Shown here piece by piece: positions 1-10,237 of a stretch of 64,000 nt of DNA. The notes beneath the pieces are model-generated. The model saw only the letters and a program-made list of their open reading frames with translations. It did not search any database and had not been told where the DNA came from. This stretch comes from CAJQHK01 sp038142525 (GTDB lineage Bacteria; Pseudomonadota; Alphaproteobacteria; Rickettsiales; UBA1997), in the NCBI GenBank assembly GCA_038142525.1, contig JAYQKE010000014.1, positions 1 through 64,000 on the forward strand. The letters run 5' to 3'. Position 1 is the stretch's first letter, and every line of letters begins with the position of its first letter. Made by a program: the position numbers and the translations under genes.

Positions 1-290
1 AAGTCAGATCTAAACCTGCTACCACTAAGAGTGCATAGCGAGGAAACTCTCAGAGGACATTTATTTTTACTATTTTTATTATCTTACTTTTTTATGAAAA
101 TTCATCAGAAATTAAACAAAGAATTTACTGTGGATCAAGCATTTATTATACTTTCGGCACAAAAGGCAAAAATATATGAAAAGCAGATATTTGTACAAGA
201 GGCTACAAAAAAGCAAAAACAAATTTTTGAGCTTTTTGGTTATGATATTCCTGAGGAGATGGCTCGTGGGTAAAGATATGGGAATTTAAG
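1..290 (+). mobile_element. Right end of an IS1634-like (IS4 superfamily) element, transposase C-terminus
   Basis: The reading frame is open from base 1 to a TAA at 271-273 and matches the C-terminal part of the transposase fragment at 39109-39618 almost exactly. It carries the RVHSEETLRGHLFLLFLLSY motif, which I recognise from the IS1634 branch (a basic/acidic helix after the last catalytic Glu). The stop is followed by the terminal inverted repeat TGGGTAAAGATATGGGAATT (about 269-288), the complement of the left end at 45445. The rest of the element lies outside the window. The family assignment rests on motif memory, and the fragment identity rests on the internal match. Confidence 0.8.
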
Positions 291-408
291 TTTAAATGGA
301 TAATATATCGAAATATTTTTGAGAAAAAATTTATAAAAAATGCAGGCAATATAGAAATATTATCGAAAATGATATAATAGCAAATAATAGAAATTAACGC
401 AGTTAATT

Positions 409-1804
409 TTACTGCAATATTCTATTTATCCTATTTAAAATTTCTTTCTTTCCTAAAATGGCCATAATATCAAAAATTCCGCCGGCGGATTTTGATGAGA
501 AGGTTAGGATAATTCTCATCGCTGGGCCAAAATCCTTGATTTTTAGGTTATTTTTTTGGCAAAAATTATTTAATTTATCTTTAATTTCTTCTAAATTCCA
601 ATTTTCAATTTCTTCTAAGATATTTTTAATAGAAATTATTAAATCTTTTTTATTTTGTGCTTTTTCAAGATCATTTTCAGAAATTTCTTTTTTATAGCCA
701 TTAATATAAATTCTTGCTGGCTCTATTAAATCAGGAGTTTTTACTGATTTTTCTTTAATAAATTCTAAGGCTTTTATAATTCTATTTTTACTTTCTTGAT
801 CTATATTGCCCAAATTATCCTTAATTAATGCAAATAGCTCATCTTCTGTTTTATTTTTTAGGTAAAATTTATTGATATGATCTAATTTAGCAAAATCAAA
901 TCTTGAAGGCGCTTTACCAATATTTTTTAAATTAAATAATTTTTGGGCCTGATCATCACTGATAATATCCATATCTTGATATGACCAGCCTAATTTTAAG
1001 AGGTGATTTCTCATTGCCTCTGGTAAATAACCCATTTCTTGATATTGTAAAATATTAGTTGCACCATGTCTTTTGGACATTTTGGCGCCATCAGCACCGT
1101 GAATTAAGGGAATATGAGCAAATTCTGGTAATTTTAGATCTAAAGATTGATAAATTAATTTTTGAGCAAAGGAATTAGTGAGATGATCATCGCCACGAAT
1201 AATATGAGAGATTTTCATATCATAATCATCAATAACAACAGATAAATTATAGGTTGGTGTGCCATCTTCGCGCAAAATGATAAAATCACCAATTTCTGCA
1301 TTTGGGGTTTTTACTTCTCCTTGAATTAAATCATTTATGATAGAAATACCTTCTTTAGGCGATCTAATTCTTACAACTGGCTTACTATGTGGTTTTTCTT
1401 CATTTTTATCCCAAATTTTATCACGATAAGGGCTTTGAAAACGAAAGAAATTACCATTTTTTTGTGCTTCTCTTCTTTTTTGCTCTAATTCTTCTTTGCT
1501 AATGTAACAATAATAGGCCCTTCCTGATTTTAATAATTTTTCTACTGCTTCTTGATGATGTTTGATATTTTTTGACTGAAAAATAATTTCTTCATCAAAA
1601 TTTAATCCCAACCATTTTAAACCATCTAAAATAATATCAATTGCTTCCTGACTCGATCTTTTCTGATCAGTATCTTCGATTCTTAAAAGAAATTTGCCAT
1701 TTTGACTTTTGCTAAAAAGATAATTGAAAAGTGCAGTTCGTGCCTTCGCCAATATGTAAATTGCCAGTAGGTGAGGGTGCAAATCTAGTTCTAATTTCTG
1801 TCAT
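409..1804 (-). CDS. gltX: Glutamyl-tRNA synthetase (one frameshift near the N-terminus)
   Basis: Charges tRNA-Glu (and often tRNA-Gln in alphaproteobacteria) with glutamate in the cytoplasm. The protein shows the class I signatures: a HIG start of the HIGH box right after FAPSPTGNL, the LLRIEDTDQKRS motif, and KMSKRHGATN (KMSKS loop) near residue 245. The ATG at 1802-1804 gives the canonical N-terminus MTEIRTRFAPSPTG. An extra base around 1741-1752, directly after the HIGH box, shifts the frame. Without correction only a headless 457-residue frame (409-1782) is open. Corrected length is about 465 residues, normal for the family. It stands alone on the minus strand, divergent from gspE with 174 bases between them. 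Confidence 0.93.
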
Positions 1805-1978
1805 TAATTTCTGAATAATTTTTAAGTTTGTTTAAGATTTTTAAAATAACCAAACATCCCTAGGGATAACACTTATAAACTAGCTTACTTCTATGTCAAT
1901 TTTTTTGATAATTTAGTTTGAAATTAGTTTTTAATAATTTATATTTTTTATGTTCATCATTTTCATAAATTTCAATCA

Positions 1979-3695
1979 ATGCCTGAAGATAAGTCTCATA
2001 GTGATAATGAATCATTTGATATAGCGCAAAAGCTACTAAAGGAGAAGGTTATATCTCATGATCAATTAGAAATTGTCAAGAAGGAACAAATTAGGTTAAA
2101 AAATACCAAAACTATAGGTGCTATTTTAGTATCTATGGGCTTTATCACCGAAAAGGCTCTTGGTGAAGTTCTTAACCAAACCACTGGTGTTAAGAAATTT
2201 GATCTTAAATCATGCATCATTGATCCTAATTTAATAAAAATTATACCAAAAACTGTTTGTGTTAATAATAGCCTTATTCCTCTATTTGTTGATGGAAAGA
2301 ATGTTACTATTGCCATGTCTGACATATTTGACATTGTTGGCATGGATAGAATTAAAAAATTATTTCCAGGGGATTATCGTATTAAGCCAGTATATGTTTG
2401 CAACTTCCGATATTTTAAACACCATAGATCAATATTATGACTATGAAATGTCTATTGATGGTATTTTAAAAGAGATAGAAAGCGGTAAGGCTGTTATCAA
2501 TGAGAGTGATGTGGATAATGATTATTCTAGTCCCATGGTTCGTTTGGTTAATGCAATTTTAGCTGACGCTGTACATAAGAGGGCTTCGGATATTCACTTT
2601 GAGCCAGAGAATTATTTCCTTAGAATTAGATATAGAATAGATGGTAAGATGGTTCAGGTTAGAAGTGTTCATAAAGATCATTGGAAGACTATTGCTGTAA
2701 GGCTAAAAATTATCTCTGATATGAATATAGCCGAATCAAGAAAACCTCAAGATGGCCGTATTGAAACCGAAATTTTAGGTAGAAAAATTGATTTCAGGGT
2801 TTCTTCTCAGCCCACTGTAAATGGTGAGAATATTGTTATGAGGATTTTAGATGAAAGTCAGTCAATCTTATCTTTAAGAGAGATTGGTATGAATAATCAC
2901 AATTTAAAATTATTATCTAAATTAGTTAGAAAACCCAATGGTGTAATTATTATTACTGGTCCAACTGGTTCTGGTAAAACAACCACTCTTTACACAATTT
3001 TAAGTGAAATTAATTCTATCGATAAAAATATTATGACATTGGAGAATCCAGTGGAATATCATATTCCATTGATTCGTCAGTCAAATATTAAAGAGGATGT
3101 CGGTATGAGTTTTGGCAAGGGTATTGAGTCAATTATGCGTCAGGATCCAGATGTAATTTTGATTGGTGAGATTCGTAATAAAGAAACAGCAATTGTCGCT
3201 ATTCAATCTGCTATGACAGGTCACCAAGTATTTAGTAGTTTACATACTAATGATGCTCTTTCGGCTATTCCTAGACTTGAAAATATTGGCGTTCCATCAT
3301 ATCTACTTGCAGGTACCATAATTTGTGTTATAGCTCAAAGGCTTACTAGAAAATTATGTGAAAATTGTAAAATAACCAGACCAATTAATGATTTAGAAAA
3401 GAAATTACTCAAAAAATATCCAAAAGTTACACATGTTTCTCATCCAAAAGGATGTGATAGATGTAACAATGCTGGTTATTATGGTCGGACTCCTTTGATG
3501 GAGATATTACCTTTTGATAAAAATATTGATGATATGATTTTAAATAGAGCTTCGAGAAGTGACTTTGCTAATTATATGAAGAAAATGGGCTTTATGTCCA
3601 TGTCTGATGATGCTATTTTGAAAATTGCCCAAGGAGTAACAACTCTTGATGAAGTTTCTAAAGTTGTTGATATGACTGATTATATGTATGAATAA
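1979..3695 (+). CDS. GspE/PilB-type secretion ATPase (one frameshift)
   Basis: Hexameric traffic ATPase of the type II secretion/type IV pilus superfamily. Order: N-terminal MshEN-like domain (residues 1 to about 130); core with Walker A GPTGSGKTTTLY near residue 327; His box region; Walker B ILIGEIRNKETA; and a C-terminal zinc motif CENCK...CDRCN. An extra T near 2396-2398 (GTTTGCA for GTTGCA) splits the gene into 1979-2440 and a downstream frame, and corrected length is about 571 residues. Its last 8 bases overlap the following lipoprotein gene. No other pilus or secretion gene is in the window, so the partner machine is unknown and PilB versus GspE cannot be decided. Confidence 0.88.
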
Positions 3696-4116
3696 TATTT
3701 ATAAAATTTTTCTATTTATAATTCTTATTATCCCAAATATCTCTTGCTCCAATAGGCTTGCTCCCAATGTAAATCAGGCTTTTTTAAATCAATATGGGGA
3801 TAGGCTTTCTGGTATGAAAAAGAGAATTAGTGATAATAATGCTAATGTTGGGAAAGTCGATTCTACTATGTATAATAATAGAATATCCTTAAATCCAAGA
3901 AGATATAGATTTGGTGATTATGATCGTAATGCTAGGATTTTCTCCCCTCTTTATTTAGAATATAATTTTCCTAATTCATATCCAGTGAAGAGGGTTAATT
4001 TTAATGATATAGATATACCAAATAGAGATATTTTTGATATAAAAACTGAGATGAGAAAAGCTTATCCTGTAATAGATAGTCAGGAGTTGCAGTCTAATAT
4101 AAGGCAGGTTAAGTAA
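3688..4116 (+). CDS. Small putative lipoprotein, function unknown
   Basis: 142 residues. The N-terminus has a short basic head, a hydrophobic stretch (IFLFIILIIP) and then NISCS, a plausible if imperfect lipobox with Cys at about residue 20. The rest is polar, rich in Asn, Arg, Tyr and Asp, with no domain I recognise. The start overlaps the end of the gspE-type ATPase gene by 8 bases, so the two are very likely translated from one transcript. That suggests, but does not show, a role with the same envelope machine, for example as a pilotin-like or periplasmic accessory protein. The lipoprotein call is moderately secure; the function is unknown. Confidence 0.65.
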   Translation: MNNIYKIFLFIILIIPNISCSNRLAPNVNQAFLNQYGDRLSGMKKRISDNNANVGKVDSTMYNNRISLNPRRYRFGDYDRNARIFSPLYLEYNFPNSYPVKRVNFNDIDIPNRDIFDIKTEMRKAYPVIDSQELQSNIRQVK

Positions 4117-4172
4117 TTTTTAACCATATCAAAATCTTTGATTTTGTGAGGTTAATAGCATGATGAAGAATA

Positions 4173-5939
4173 ATGAACAAAATAAATATATTTAATATTT
4201 TTAAAGATGATTTTAGGGTAATAATCAATAATTTAGCCCAAAAAGAAGATGTTAAAATTGACAATAAAAAATTAGATATTTTTACAGTCGAACCCTGTAA
4301 GGAAGAAAAAAATGGTGATATAGCAACTAATATTGCTATGATTTTTGCTAAAGATTTTAAAAAATCCCCGAAAGATTTAGCTGATATTATTATTCTTCAG
4401 GCTAAAAAAAATAATAAAATTACAAAAATAGAAGTTGCTGGACCTGGATTTATTAATATTTCTTTAAAATTTCAGGTTCTGCAGGAATTTTTATTAAATA
4501 TTCTCAATCAAAAAGAAGTCTCTCTACCGCAAATTGGTTGTGGAAAAAAAATCAATATTGAATATGCTTCGCCAAATCCTACAGGACCAATGCATATTGG
4601 TCATGCTAGAGGAGCCATTTATGGTGATATTTTAGCCAATCTTTTGCAAAAAACAGGCTTTGATATTACTAAAGAATATTATATTAATGATGCTGGATCT
4701 CAAATTAATAATTTAGTCAAATCAGTTTATTTAAGATATTTAGAATTATTTGGTCAAACAGTTACTTTTCCAGAAGGTCTATATCCTGGTGCTTATTTAA
4801 TTGCCATTGCTCAAAAAGTAAAAATCCAATATCAAGATCAATTATTGAATAAAAAAGAACAGGAATATTTTGATATTATCAGAGATCTAGTAGTTGATGA
4901 GATGATCAAATTAATTACTGACAATCTGTTACAGATGGGAATTAAGCATGATATTTTATTTTCTGAAAAAAAGGAACTTCATGATCAGAATAAAATTAAG
5001 GAGGCTATTGATCTTCTTGATCAAAAGGGTTTAATTTATAAAGGAATGATTGAGGCCCCAAAGGGCAAAAAATCTCAAGATTTTAAACAAGAGGAACAAT
5101 TATTATTCAAATCAACTGAATTTGGTGATGATATGGATCGGGTAGTGCAAAAATCTGATTCTTCTTACACTTATTTTGTCGCTGATATTGCTTATTGTTT
5201 AAATAAATTTCAAAGAGGTAATGAAAAAATGATTTTGCCTCTTGGTTTTGATCATGCTGGCTATGTTAAAAGATTAACAGTAGCCGCTAAGGCAATTACT
5301 GATAATAAAGCAGAAATAAAAATAATTCTTTGCCAGATGGTAAAATTTCTCAAAAATGGTCAATCTTTAAAGATGTCCAAAAGAGCTGATAATTTTATCA
5401 CTGTAACAGATGTAATTGATGAGGTAGGAAGTGATATTTTAAGATTTATGATGATGAGTCGTAAAAATGATGTGGAAATTAATTTTGATCTTGAGGAGGT
5501 AATTAAACAATCAAAGGATAATCCAGTTTTTTATGTGCAATATGCTCATACTAGATGCCATTCAGTAATAAGAAATTTACAAGAATCAATGCCAGATTTG
5601 GCAAATATTATGGATGATTGGATAGATGAAAATATTTTATCACAATTATCTCATCCAGCTGAAATTTCTCTTATTAAAAAATTAATTCTTTATCCTAGAA
5701 TAATAGAAATGTCAGTTGCTAATTTTGAACCCCATAGAATTAGCTTTTATTTACAGGAATTAGTTGCCCAGATACATTTTTTATGGAATGCAGGAATTGA
5801 GGATGAAAATCTTAGATTTATCATTAAAGATAATCAGAATTTAACCAAAGCAAGAATTTATCTTTTAATCGCTAGTGCTAAAATAATTGCTTCAGCCTTG
5901 GGAATTTTTAATATTAAGGCTTTAACCAAGATGTTATGA
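4173..5939 (+). CDS. argS: Arginyl-tRNA synthetase
   Basis: Attaches arginine to tRNA-Arg. The 588-residue frame is intact and of normal length. It has the N-terminal additional domain typical of ArgRS, the HIGH box in SPNPTGPMHIGHARGA (about residue 140), the KMSKRADNF loop (about residue 400) and a C-terminal helical anticodon domain rich in VQYAHTRCHS-type residues. The ATG at 4173 is the only start that gives the complete N-terminal domain. Its TGA stop overlaps the ATG of the next gene (ATGA arrangement), so argS and the SPOR protein are translationally coupled, an order familiar from other alphaproteobacteria. Confidence 0.96.
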   Translation: MNKINIFNIFKDDFRVIINNLAQKEDVKIDNKKLDIFTVEPCKEEKNGDIATNIAMIFAKDFKKSPKDLADIIILQAKKNNKITKIEVAGPGFINISLKFQVLQEFLLNILNQKEVSLPQIGCGKKINIEYASPNPTGPMHIGHARGAIYGDILANLLQKTGFDITKEYYINDAGSQINNLVKSVYLRYLELFGQTVTFPEGLYPGAYLIAIAQKVKIQYQDQLLNKKEQEYFDIIRDLVVDEMIKLITDNLLQMGIKHDILFSEKKELHDQNKIKEAIDLLDQKGLIYKGMIEAPKGKKSQDFKQEEQLLFKSTEFGDDMDRVVQKSDSSYTYFVADIAYCLNKFQRGNEKMILPLGFDHAGYVKRLTVAAKAITDNKAEIKIILCQMVKFLKNGQSLKMSKRADNFITVTDVIDEVGSDILRFMMMSRKNDVEINFDLEEVIKQSKDNPVFYVQYAHTRCHSVIRNLQESMPDLANIMDDWIDENILSQLSHPAEISLIKKLILYPRIIEMSVANFEPHRISFYLQELVAQIHFLWNAGIEDENLRFIIKDNQNLTKARIYLLIASAKIIASALGIFNIKALTKML

Positions 5940-6625
5940 TGGAAGAAGATTTCTACTATTCTAGAGAAAATACTATCCATTTTGTTAAAAAGATTATTAG
6001 GAAGGCTATAATTTTTATCTTCATTACTCTTTCTGTTGCTTCATTTTTATATATTACAATTAATGCTTATTATTTTGCTGATAAACATCAGGATGAAACC
6101 ATAAAAATTATCAAATCTCCCACTAATGATATTAAAATTAGGGTACAAAAAGATGTTAAGAGGGTAGAAAATTTGGATAAAATGATTTATAAAAATATTG
6201 TTGGTAATAATGATGAAGTTTTTAAGAAGAAAAAGACAAAAATAATTCTAAATATCAAACCTCCTTATGTAAGTAAGATATATAAGACACCTGCCAATTG
6301 TAAAATTAAAAAAGAAGTTAAGATAGTAGATTTAAATGGTAAAAAAACCACTAATCCTAAAATAATATCTGGCACTAGAGTTCAAGTTGCGGCAATGGGA
6401 TCAAAAGATGCGGCGGAGAGATATTGGTATTATATTGTAAAAAATAATGCTAATTTAGTTAAAAATTATGATAGATATATCACAGAAATTGATTTGGGTC
6501 AAAGGGGCGTATTTTATCGCCTGCAAATAGGAAATTTTAAAACTCAAGATAAGGCTGAGAGATTTTGCAGAGAATTTGTTTTAAAAAATAATAAGGACGA
6601 ATCTGATTGCATCATTCTCGATTAA
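5936..6625 (+). CDS. SPOR-domain membrane protein
   Basis: 229 residues. A basic cytoplasmic head is followed by one membrane segment (about residues 25-47, IIFIFITLSVASFLYITI), a long Lys/Asn-rich linker, and a C-terminal SPOR domain from about residue 145 (GTRVQVAAMGSKDAAERYW ... FYRLQIGNFKTQDKAERFC). SPOR domains bind denuded peptidoglycan at the division septum, so a role in envelope constriction or septal wall processing is likely. The start overlaps the argS stop, placing it in the same operon. Two adjacent ATG codons (5936 and 5939) are possible starts. The membrane segment and the SPOR fold are read from the sequence; the division role is family knowledge. Confidence 0.85.
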   Translation: MMEEDFYYSRENTIHFVKKIIRKAIIFIFITLSVASFLYITINAYYFADKHQDETIKIIKSPTNDIKIRVQKDVKRVENLDKMIYKNIVGNNDEVFKKKKTKIILNIKPPYVSKIYKTPANCKIKKEVKIVDLNGKKTTNPKIISGTRVQVAAMGSKDAAERYWYYIVKNNANLVKNYDRYITEIDLGQRGVFYRLQIGNFKTQDKAERFCREFVLKNNKDESDCIILD

Positions 6626-6687
6626 TCCATTTTTCTAAATATAATTTTAGTTTTTCAGAAATTCCTTAAATTGTTATTAAAATATTA

Positions 6688-7360
6688 ATGCAAGAATTTA
6701 AATTTATTAGAAGTTTTGGTCGAGTCAAAAGTCGAAAATTAAGTCAAAATAAATTAGGCTTATTTGATAATATTCTACCAAAATATCAATTAGATCTAGA
6801 TCAATTAAATAAAAACAAATTTTCTAAAATTAATCTAGAAATTGGTTTTGGGTCGGGTGACTTTCTTTTTGAAAATGCTAGGAATAATCCTGAGCGACTT
6901 TTCATCGGTTCAGAAATTTATATTAATTCTATTGGAAAATTATTGGATAAATTAGAGAAAAATCCCTTAAATAATCTAAAAATCTATCAAAATGATGTAA
7001 GATTTTTTAGAAAAATTACCAAAAGATTTTTTGGATAAAATTTTTATTCTCTTTCCAGATCCTTGGCCTAAAAAAAGACATCATAATCGTAGAATTATTA
7101 ATGAAGATCTATTAAAGATATTACACCATATTGCAAAGCCAAATACCACAATGCTTATTGCCACTGATCATCCATCCTATCAAGAATATTTATTAGAATT
7201 ATTACCTGATAATGAATTTTTTACTTTAGATGAAAATTTTTATAATAATCCCAATCAAGAACCAGATTTTTGGGTTAAAACCAAATATCAAGAAAAAGCC
7301 ATTAGAGAAGGAAGAAAGTCAATGTTTTTTAATTTAAATTATTTTATTGACCAAGCCTAA
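6688..7360 (+). CDS. trmB: tRNA (guanine-N7-)-methyltransferase (one frameshift)
   Basis: Methylates G46 of tRNA using S-adenosylmethionine. The SAM-binding motif LEIGFGSGDFLFE lies near residue 52 and the hallmark FPDPWPKKRHHNRRI follows. A run of six T around 7000 puts the gene out of frame; five would give a continuous VRFLEKLPKDFLDKIFILF. The two open parts are 6688-7038 and 7031-7360. Corrected length is about 224 residues, normal for TrmB. Because the lesion sits in a homopolymer it is a prime candidate for a sequencing error. It follows the SPOR gene by 62 bases and probably belongs to the same transcript. Confidence 0.92.
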
Positions 7361-7375
7361 AAAATATGGTACAAT
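7347..7375 (+). promoter_or_regulatory. Sigma-70-type promoter
   Basis: TTGACC (7347-7352), a 17-base spacer and TACAAT (7370-7375) are an unusually good match to the consensus. It lies at the very end of trmB and points at the truncated reading frame that starts at 7428, leaving room for a leader of about 45 bases. Confidence 0.6.
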
Positions 7376-7427
7376 GTTACATTATTACAAATAATTATAT
7401 GATATTTTAAGTGAATTATGAAATAAG

Positions 7428-7519
7428 ATGGGTGTTGAACTAGAATCGTATGAAGGTAGTGATGCTTCGTTAGAACTTAACCAATTAAGACAACAACTTT
7501 ACAGAGATACTACCTATAG
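7428..7519 (+). pseudogene. N-terminal stub of an unidentified gene, cut by IS5
   Basis: ATG at 7428 opens about 30 codons (MGVELESYEGSDASLELNQL...) that run without a stop into the end of an IS5 fragment at 7520. A strong promoter match lies 53 bases upstream, so this was probably a real gene whose body was lost when the IS5/IS630 cluster formed. I do not recognise the product, and the peptide looks hydrophilic and helical. It could also be a chance frame, but the promoter and position argue otherwise. Confidence 0.4.
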
Positions 7520-7949
7520 GAACCTCTGATTTTCCTATTTAATTTTGTCTATTTTTTCATTTTTCAGAAAAAATTTTTATAATTTGGATAAAGATTGCTA
7601 ATTTTGTTAAAAATTAACAATCTTTATCCAAATTTAGGCATTATTTGTGGTAATTTCTCTAGTTTCTTGTCTAATTTTACCATTTTTGGCTAAATTAGAC
7701 ACATTTATCCCTTGTTACGCTGTATTTGGTAGTATTTTTCTAACCATATAGAGATTAGCAAGGGATGATAGCATTTGTAATTGATTAGTATTCTTTTGTA
7801 AACCATTATATCTAACCTTTCTATAGCCCCAAAGATGCTTTATAATTTGAAATGGATGTTCAACTTTAGCTCGAACTGATGAAAATTGTTTATTCCTCTT
7901 TTTTTGCTTATTTGAAAGTTTTTTGTTAGATTTAGCTCTATTGGTTATA
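7520..7949 (-). mobile_element. IS5-family element, 3' fragment
   Basis: Begins with the right terminal repeat GGAACCTCTGATTTTCC and reads back through the internal hairpin and the last 79 codons of the IS5 transposase (stop at 7715). It breaks off at 7949 against an IS630 remnant. It is the same element as the full copies at 18157 and 22607. The left flank is TATA, the same tetranucleotide seen beside several other copies. Confidence 0.9.
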
Positions 7950-8007
7950 GCCAACTAAATTAAGCTTGCATTTCTTGCGCCAGGAGAATAAAATTCTGGC
8001 AAAAACT

Positions 8008-8631
8008 ATGCCAGTTCCATATTCTAATGATTTAAGAAAAAAGTTATTGATTTACTTGAGATCAACAAGAAGAGTCCAAAGGAGGTATCGTTATTGTTGA
8101 ATATCCATCCAACGACTATAACTCGTTGGCACAAGAGATATAGAGAGGAAGGTCTTTATGAGTTTCGAGGCTATAACGATAATAAGGATAAGATTAAGAT
8201 TAAAGATCCTACGAAGATAAAGAAGATTATAGAAGAGAGTCCATTTATCAATTGTTACGAGATTGCAGAGATGATTGATGAGGATGTAACTGATGTAACA
8301 ATATTGAATTATATTAGAAGACTAGGATTGACCTTTAAAAAAACTCCAAGATATACAAAGAAAGGAATGAAAAACTTAGATCTGAATTCATAAAATCAAT
8401 TGCCAATCTCGATCAAAAAAAGCTATATGATTTTGATGAGTCTGGTATCGATCTTGAGATTAACTGTGAATATGGATTTGCCAAAAAAGGAAAGAGGCTT
8501 GAAGTTCCAAGATCTGGTAGAAGAGGCAAAAGACTGAATATACTGGCGACAAGAAATCATAATAATGATTTAATATGTTCAAAAATATATGAATCATCAA
8601 TTGATAAACAAATATTTAAGGACTATCTTAA
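8008..8631 (+). pseudogene. IS630-family transposase, N-terminal half, degraded
   Basis: Starting at ATG 8008 (MPVPYSNDLRKK), with two small frame corrections, one can read the helix-turn-helix of an IS630 transposase (SPKEVSLLLNIHPTTITRWHKRY) and then the first catalytic motif LYDFDESGID near 8435. The open part is 8094-8393. A frame change near 8380 precedes the DESGID motif. The gene stops where an IS5 copy begins at 8632. The rest of the catalytic domain is missing. The family call rests on the HTH pattern and DES motif; it is a dead remnant. Confidence 0.75.
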
Positions 8632-9982
8632 GGAACCTCTGAAAAACCAATTATCTAATTTATAGATTTGAAACTGTTTAATTTTGTTATTTTTGCCAAA
8701 GTTTAGCAAAGTTATTTTATAAAATTTTGTTTGAATTTATTTGATAAAAATAGCCAGAAAAGCTTGATTTATCTAGCTTTTTTGCTTATTATTGATATAT
8801 TAAATTCAAATAAAATATATAATTATGGCAACCCAGCAATCATTTTTTTCATTAGCAATTTCTGGTAGAAAATTAAGAGCGGAGAAGTTTCTTAATCAAA
8901 TGACGGATATTATTCCATGGCAAAGATTGATTGATAAGATAGAGCCTTTTTATCCTAATGGTACTAGTGATTACGGTGGCAGGAAGGTGACAGATTTATT
9001 ATTAATATTTAAGATTCATTTGTTACAGCAGTGGTTTGGTCTTAGTGATCCAGCTATGGAGGATGCTATATATGATAGAATAAGTTTTCAAAAATTCTTA
9101 AATATTGATATTGGTATTGATAATGTTCCGGATGAGACTGTGATATTGAGATTCCGTCATTTATTGGAAAAGCATAATTTATCGTCGATTATATTTAACG
9201 AGGTAAATTCATATCTTGAAGAGAATGATCTTTTGTTGAAGGAGGGTACGATAACTGATGCGACATTAATATCTGCTCCAACTAGTACAAAAAACAAGAA
9301 GAGGAAAAGGGACCAAGAGATGTCTTCTACCAAGAAAGGGAAGAATTATTATTTTGGCATGAAGTCTCATATTGGTGTGCAAACTAAGGGTAAGCCAATT
9401 ATTCATTCTATTGTCACGACGACAGCTAAAGATCATGATTCTACTAAAACAGAGGAGTTATTACATGGTGATGAAACTTCTTTATTTGGTGACAAGGCCT
9501 ATGATGATAAGGCAATAAAAAATTTTGTAGGAATCACAATATATTTTATGGTATAACCAATAGAGCTAAATCTAACAAAAAACTTTCAAATAAGCAAAAA
9601 AAGAGGAATAAACAATTTTCATCAGTTCGAGCTAAAGTTGAACATCCATTTCAAATTATAAAGCATCTTTGGGGCTATAGAAAGGTTAGATATAATGGTT
9701 TACAAAAGAATACTAATCAATTACAAATGCTATCATCCCTTGCTAATCTCTATATGGTTAGAAAAATACTACCAAATACAGCGTAACAAGGGATAAATGT
9801 GTCTAATTTAGCCAAAAATGGTAAAATTAGACAAGAAACTAGAGAAATTACCACAAATAATGCCTAAATTTGGATAAAGATTGTTAATTTTTAACAAAAT
9901 TAGCAATCTTTATCCAAATTATAAAAATTTTTTCTGAAAAATGAAAAAATAGACAAAATTAAATAGGAAAATCAGAGGTTCC
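8632..9982 (+). mobile_element. IS5-family element, full length
   Basis: Complete from GGAACCTCTGAAAAACC to the inverted GGAAAATCAGAGGTTCC, 1351 bases against 1352 in intact copies. The one-base deficit is the deletion in the transposase gene. It sits inside the IS630 remnant (left) and abuts a tail of another IS630 copy (right). No clear target duplication is visible (flanks CTTAA and TTTAT). Confidence 0.92.
8825..9786 (+). pseudogene. IS5-family transposase, frameshifted
   Basis: Same protein as the intact 320-residue transposases elsewhere in the window, but one G is missing near 9522 (AAAAAATTTTG where intact copies have AAAAAGATTTTG). The frame closes at 9556, after 243 residues, in the region between the second catalytic Asp and the final Glu. 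The remaining codons to the usual stop at 9784-9786 are present in another frame. Confidence 0.9.
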
Positions 9983-10030
9983 TTTATTCTCATTTTAACT
10001 TAAATTGACACAGTTAAAAAAACGCTCCCA

Positions 10031-10085
10031 AAGAAAAGTGTTAGATATGCCGCCTAAAAGTCTACTAATTTATGAAAGGGGTAAT
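10031..10085 (+). mobile_element. IS630 right-end remnant
   Basis: About 55 bases match the end of the IS630 element at 59577-59635, including the last codons (KKSVRYAA and stop) and the following TCTACTAATTTATGAAAGGG. This is the only visible trace of a second IS630 copy here. The 150 bases between it and sucB hold no gene I can see and presumably contain the sucB promoter. Confidence 0.75.
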
Positions 10086-10237
10086 AGTTATATTTAAAGT
10101 TTTTCCCCATTATTGAACATAATTTCAAAATTATGTCAATAAATTGTGATAAAGCAAAATTTCCAAAATCAAGAATTGCAAAATAATATTTAATTTTCTA
10201 CAATCCACCCTTTTAAGTATATCAAATTTAAGATTTA

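Noticed and set aside
458..697. Open frame opposite gltX
   Set aside because: It is the shadow of a well-conserved synthetase gene in A+T-rich DNA, with no start context or domain.
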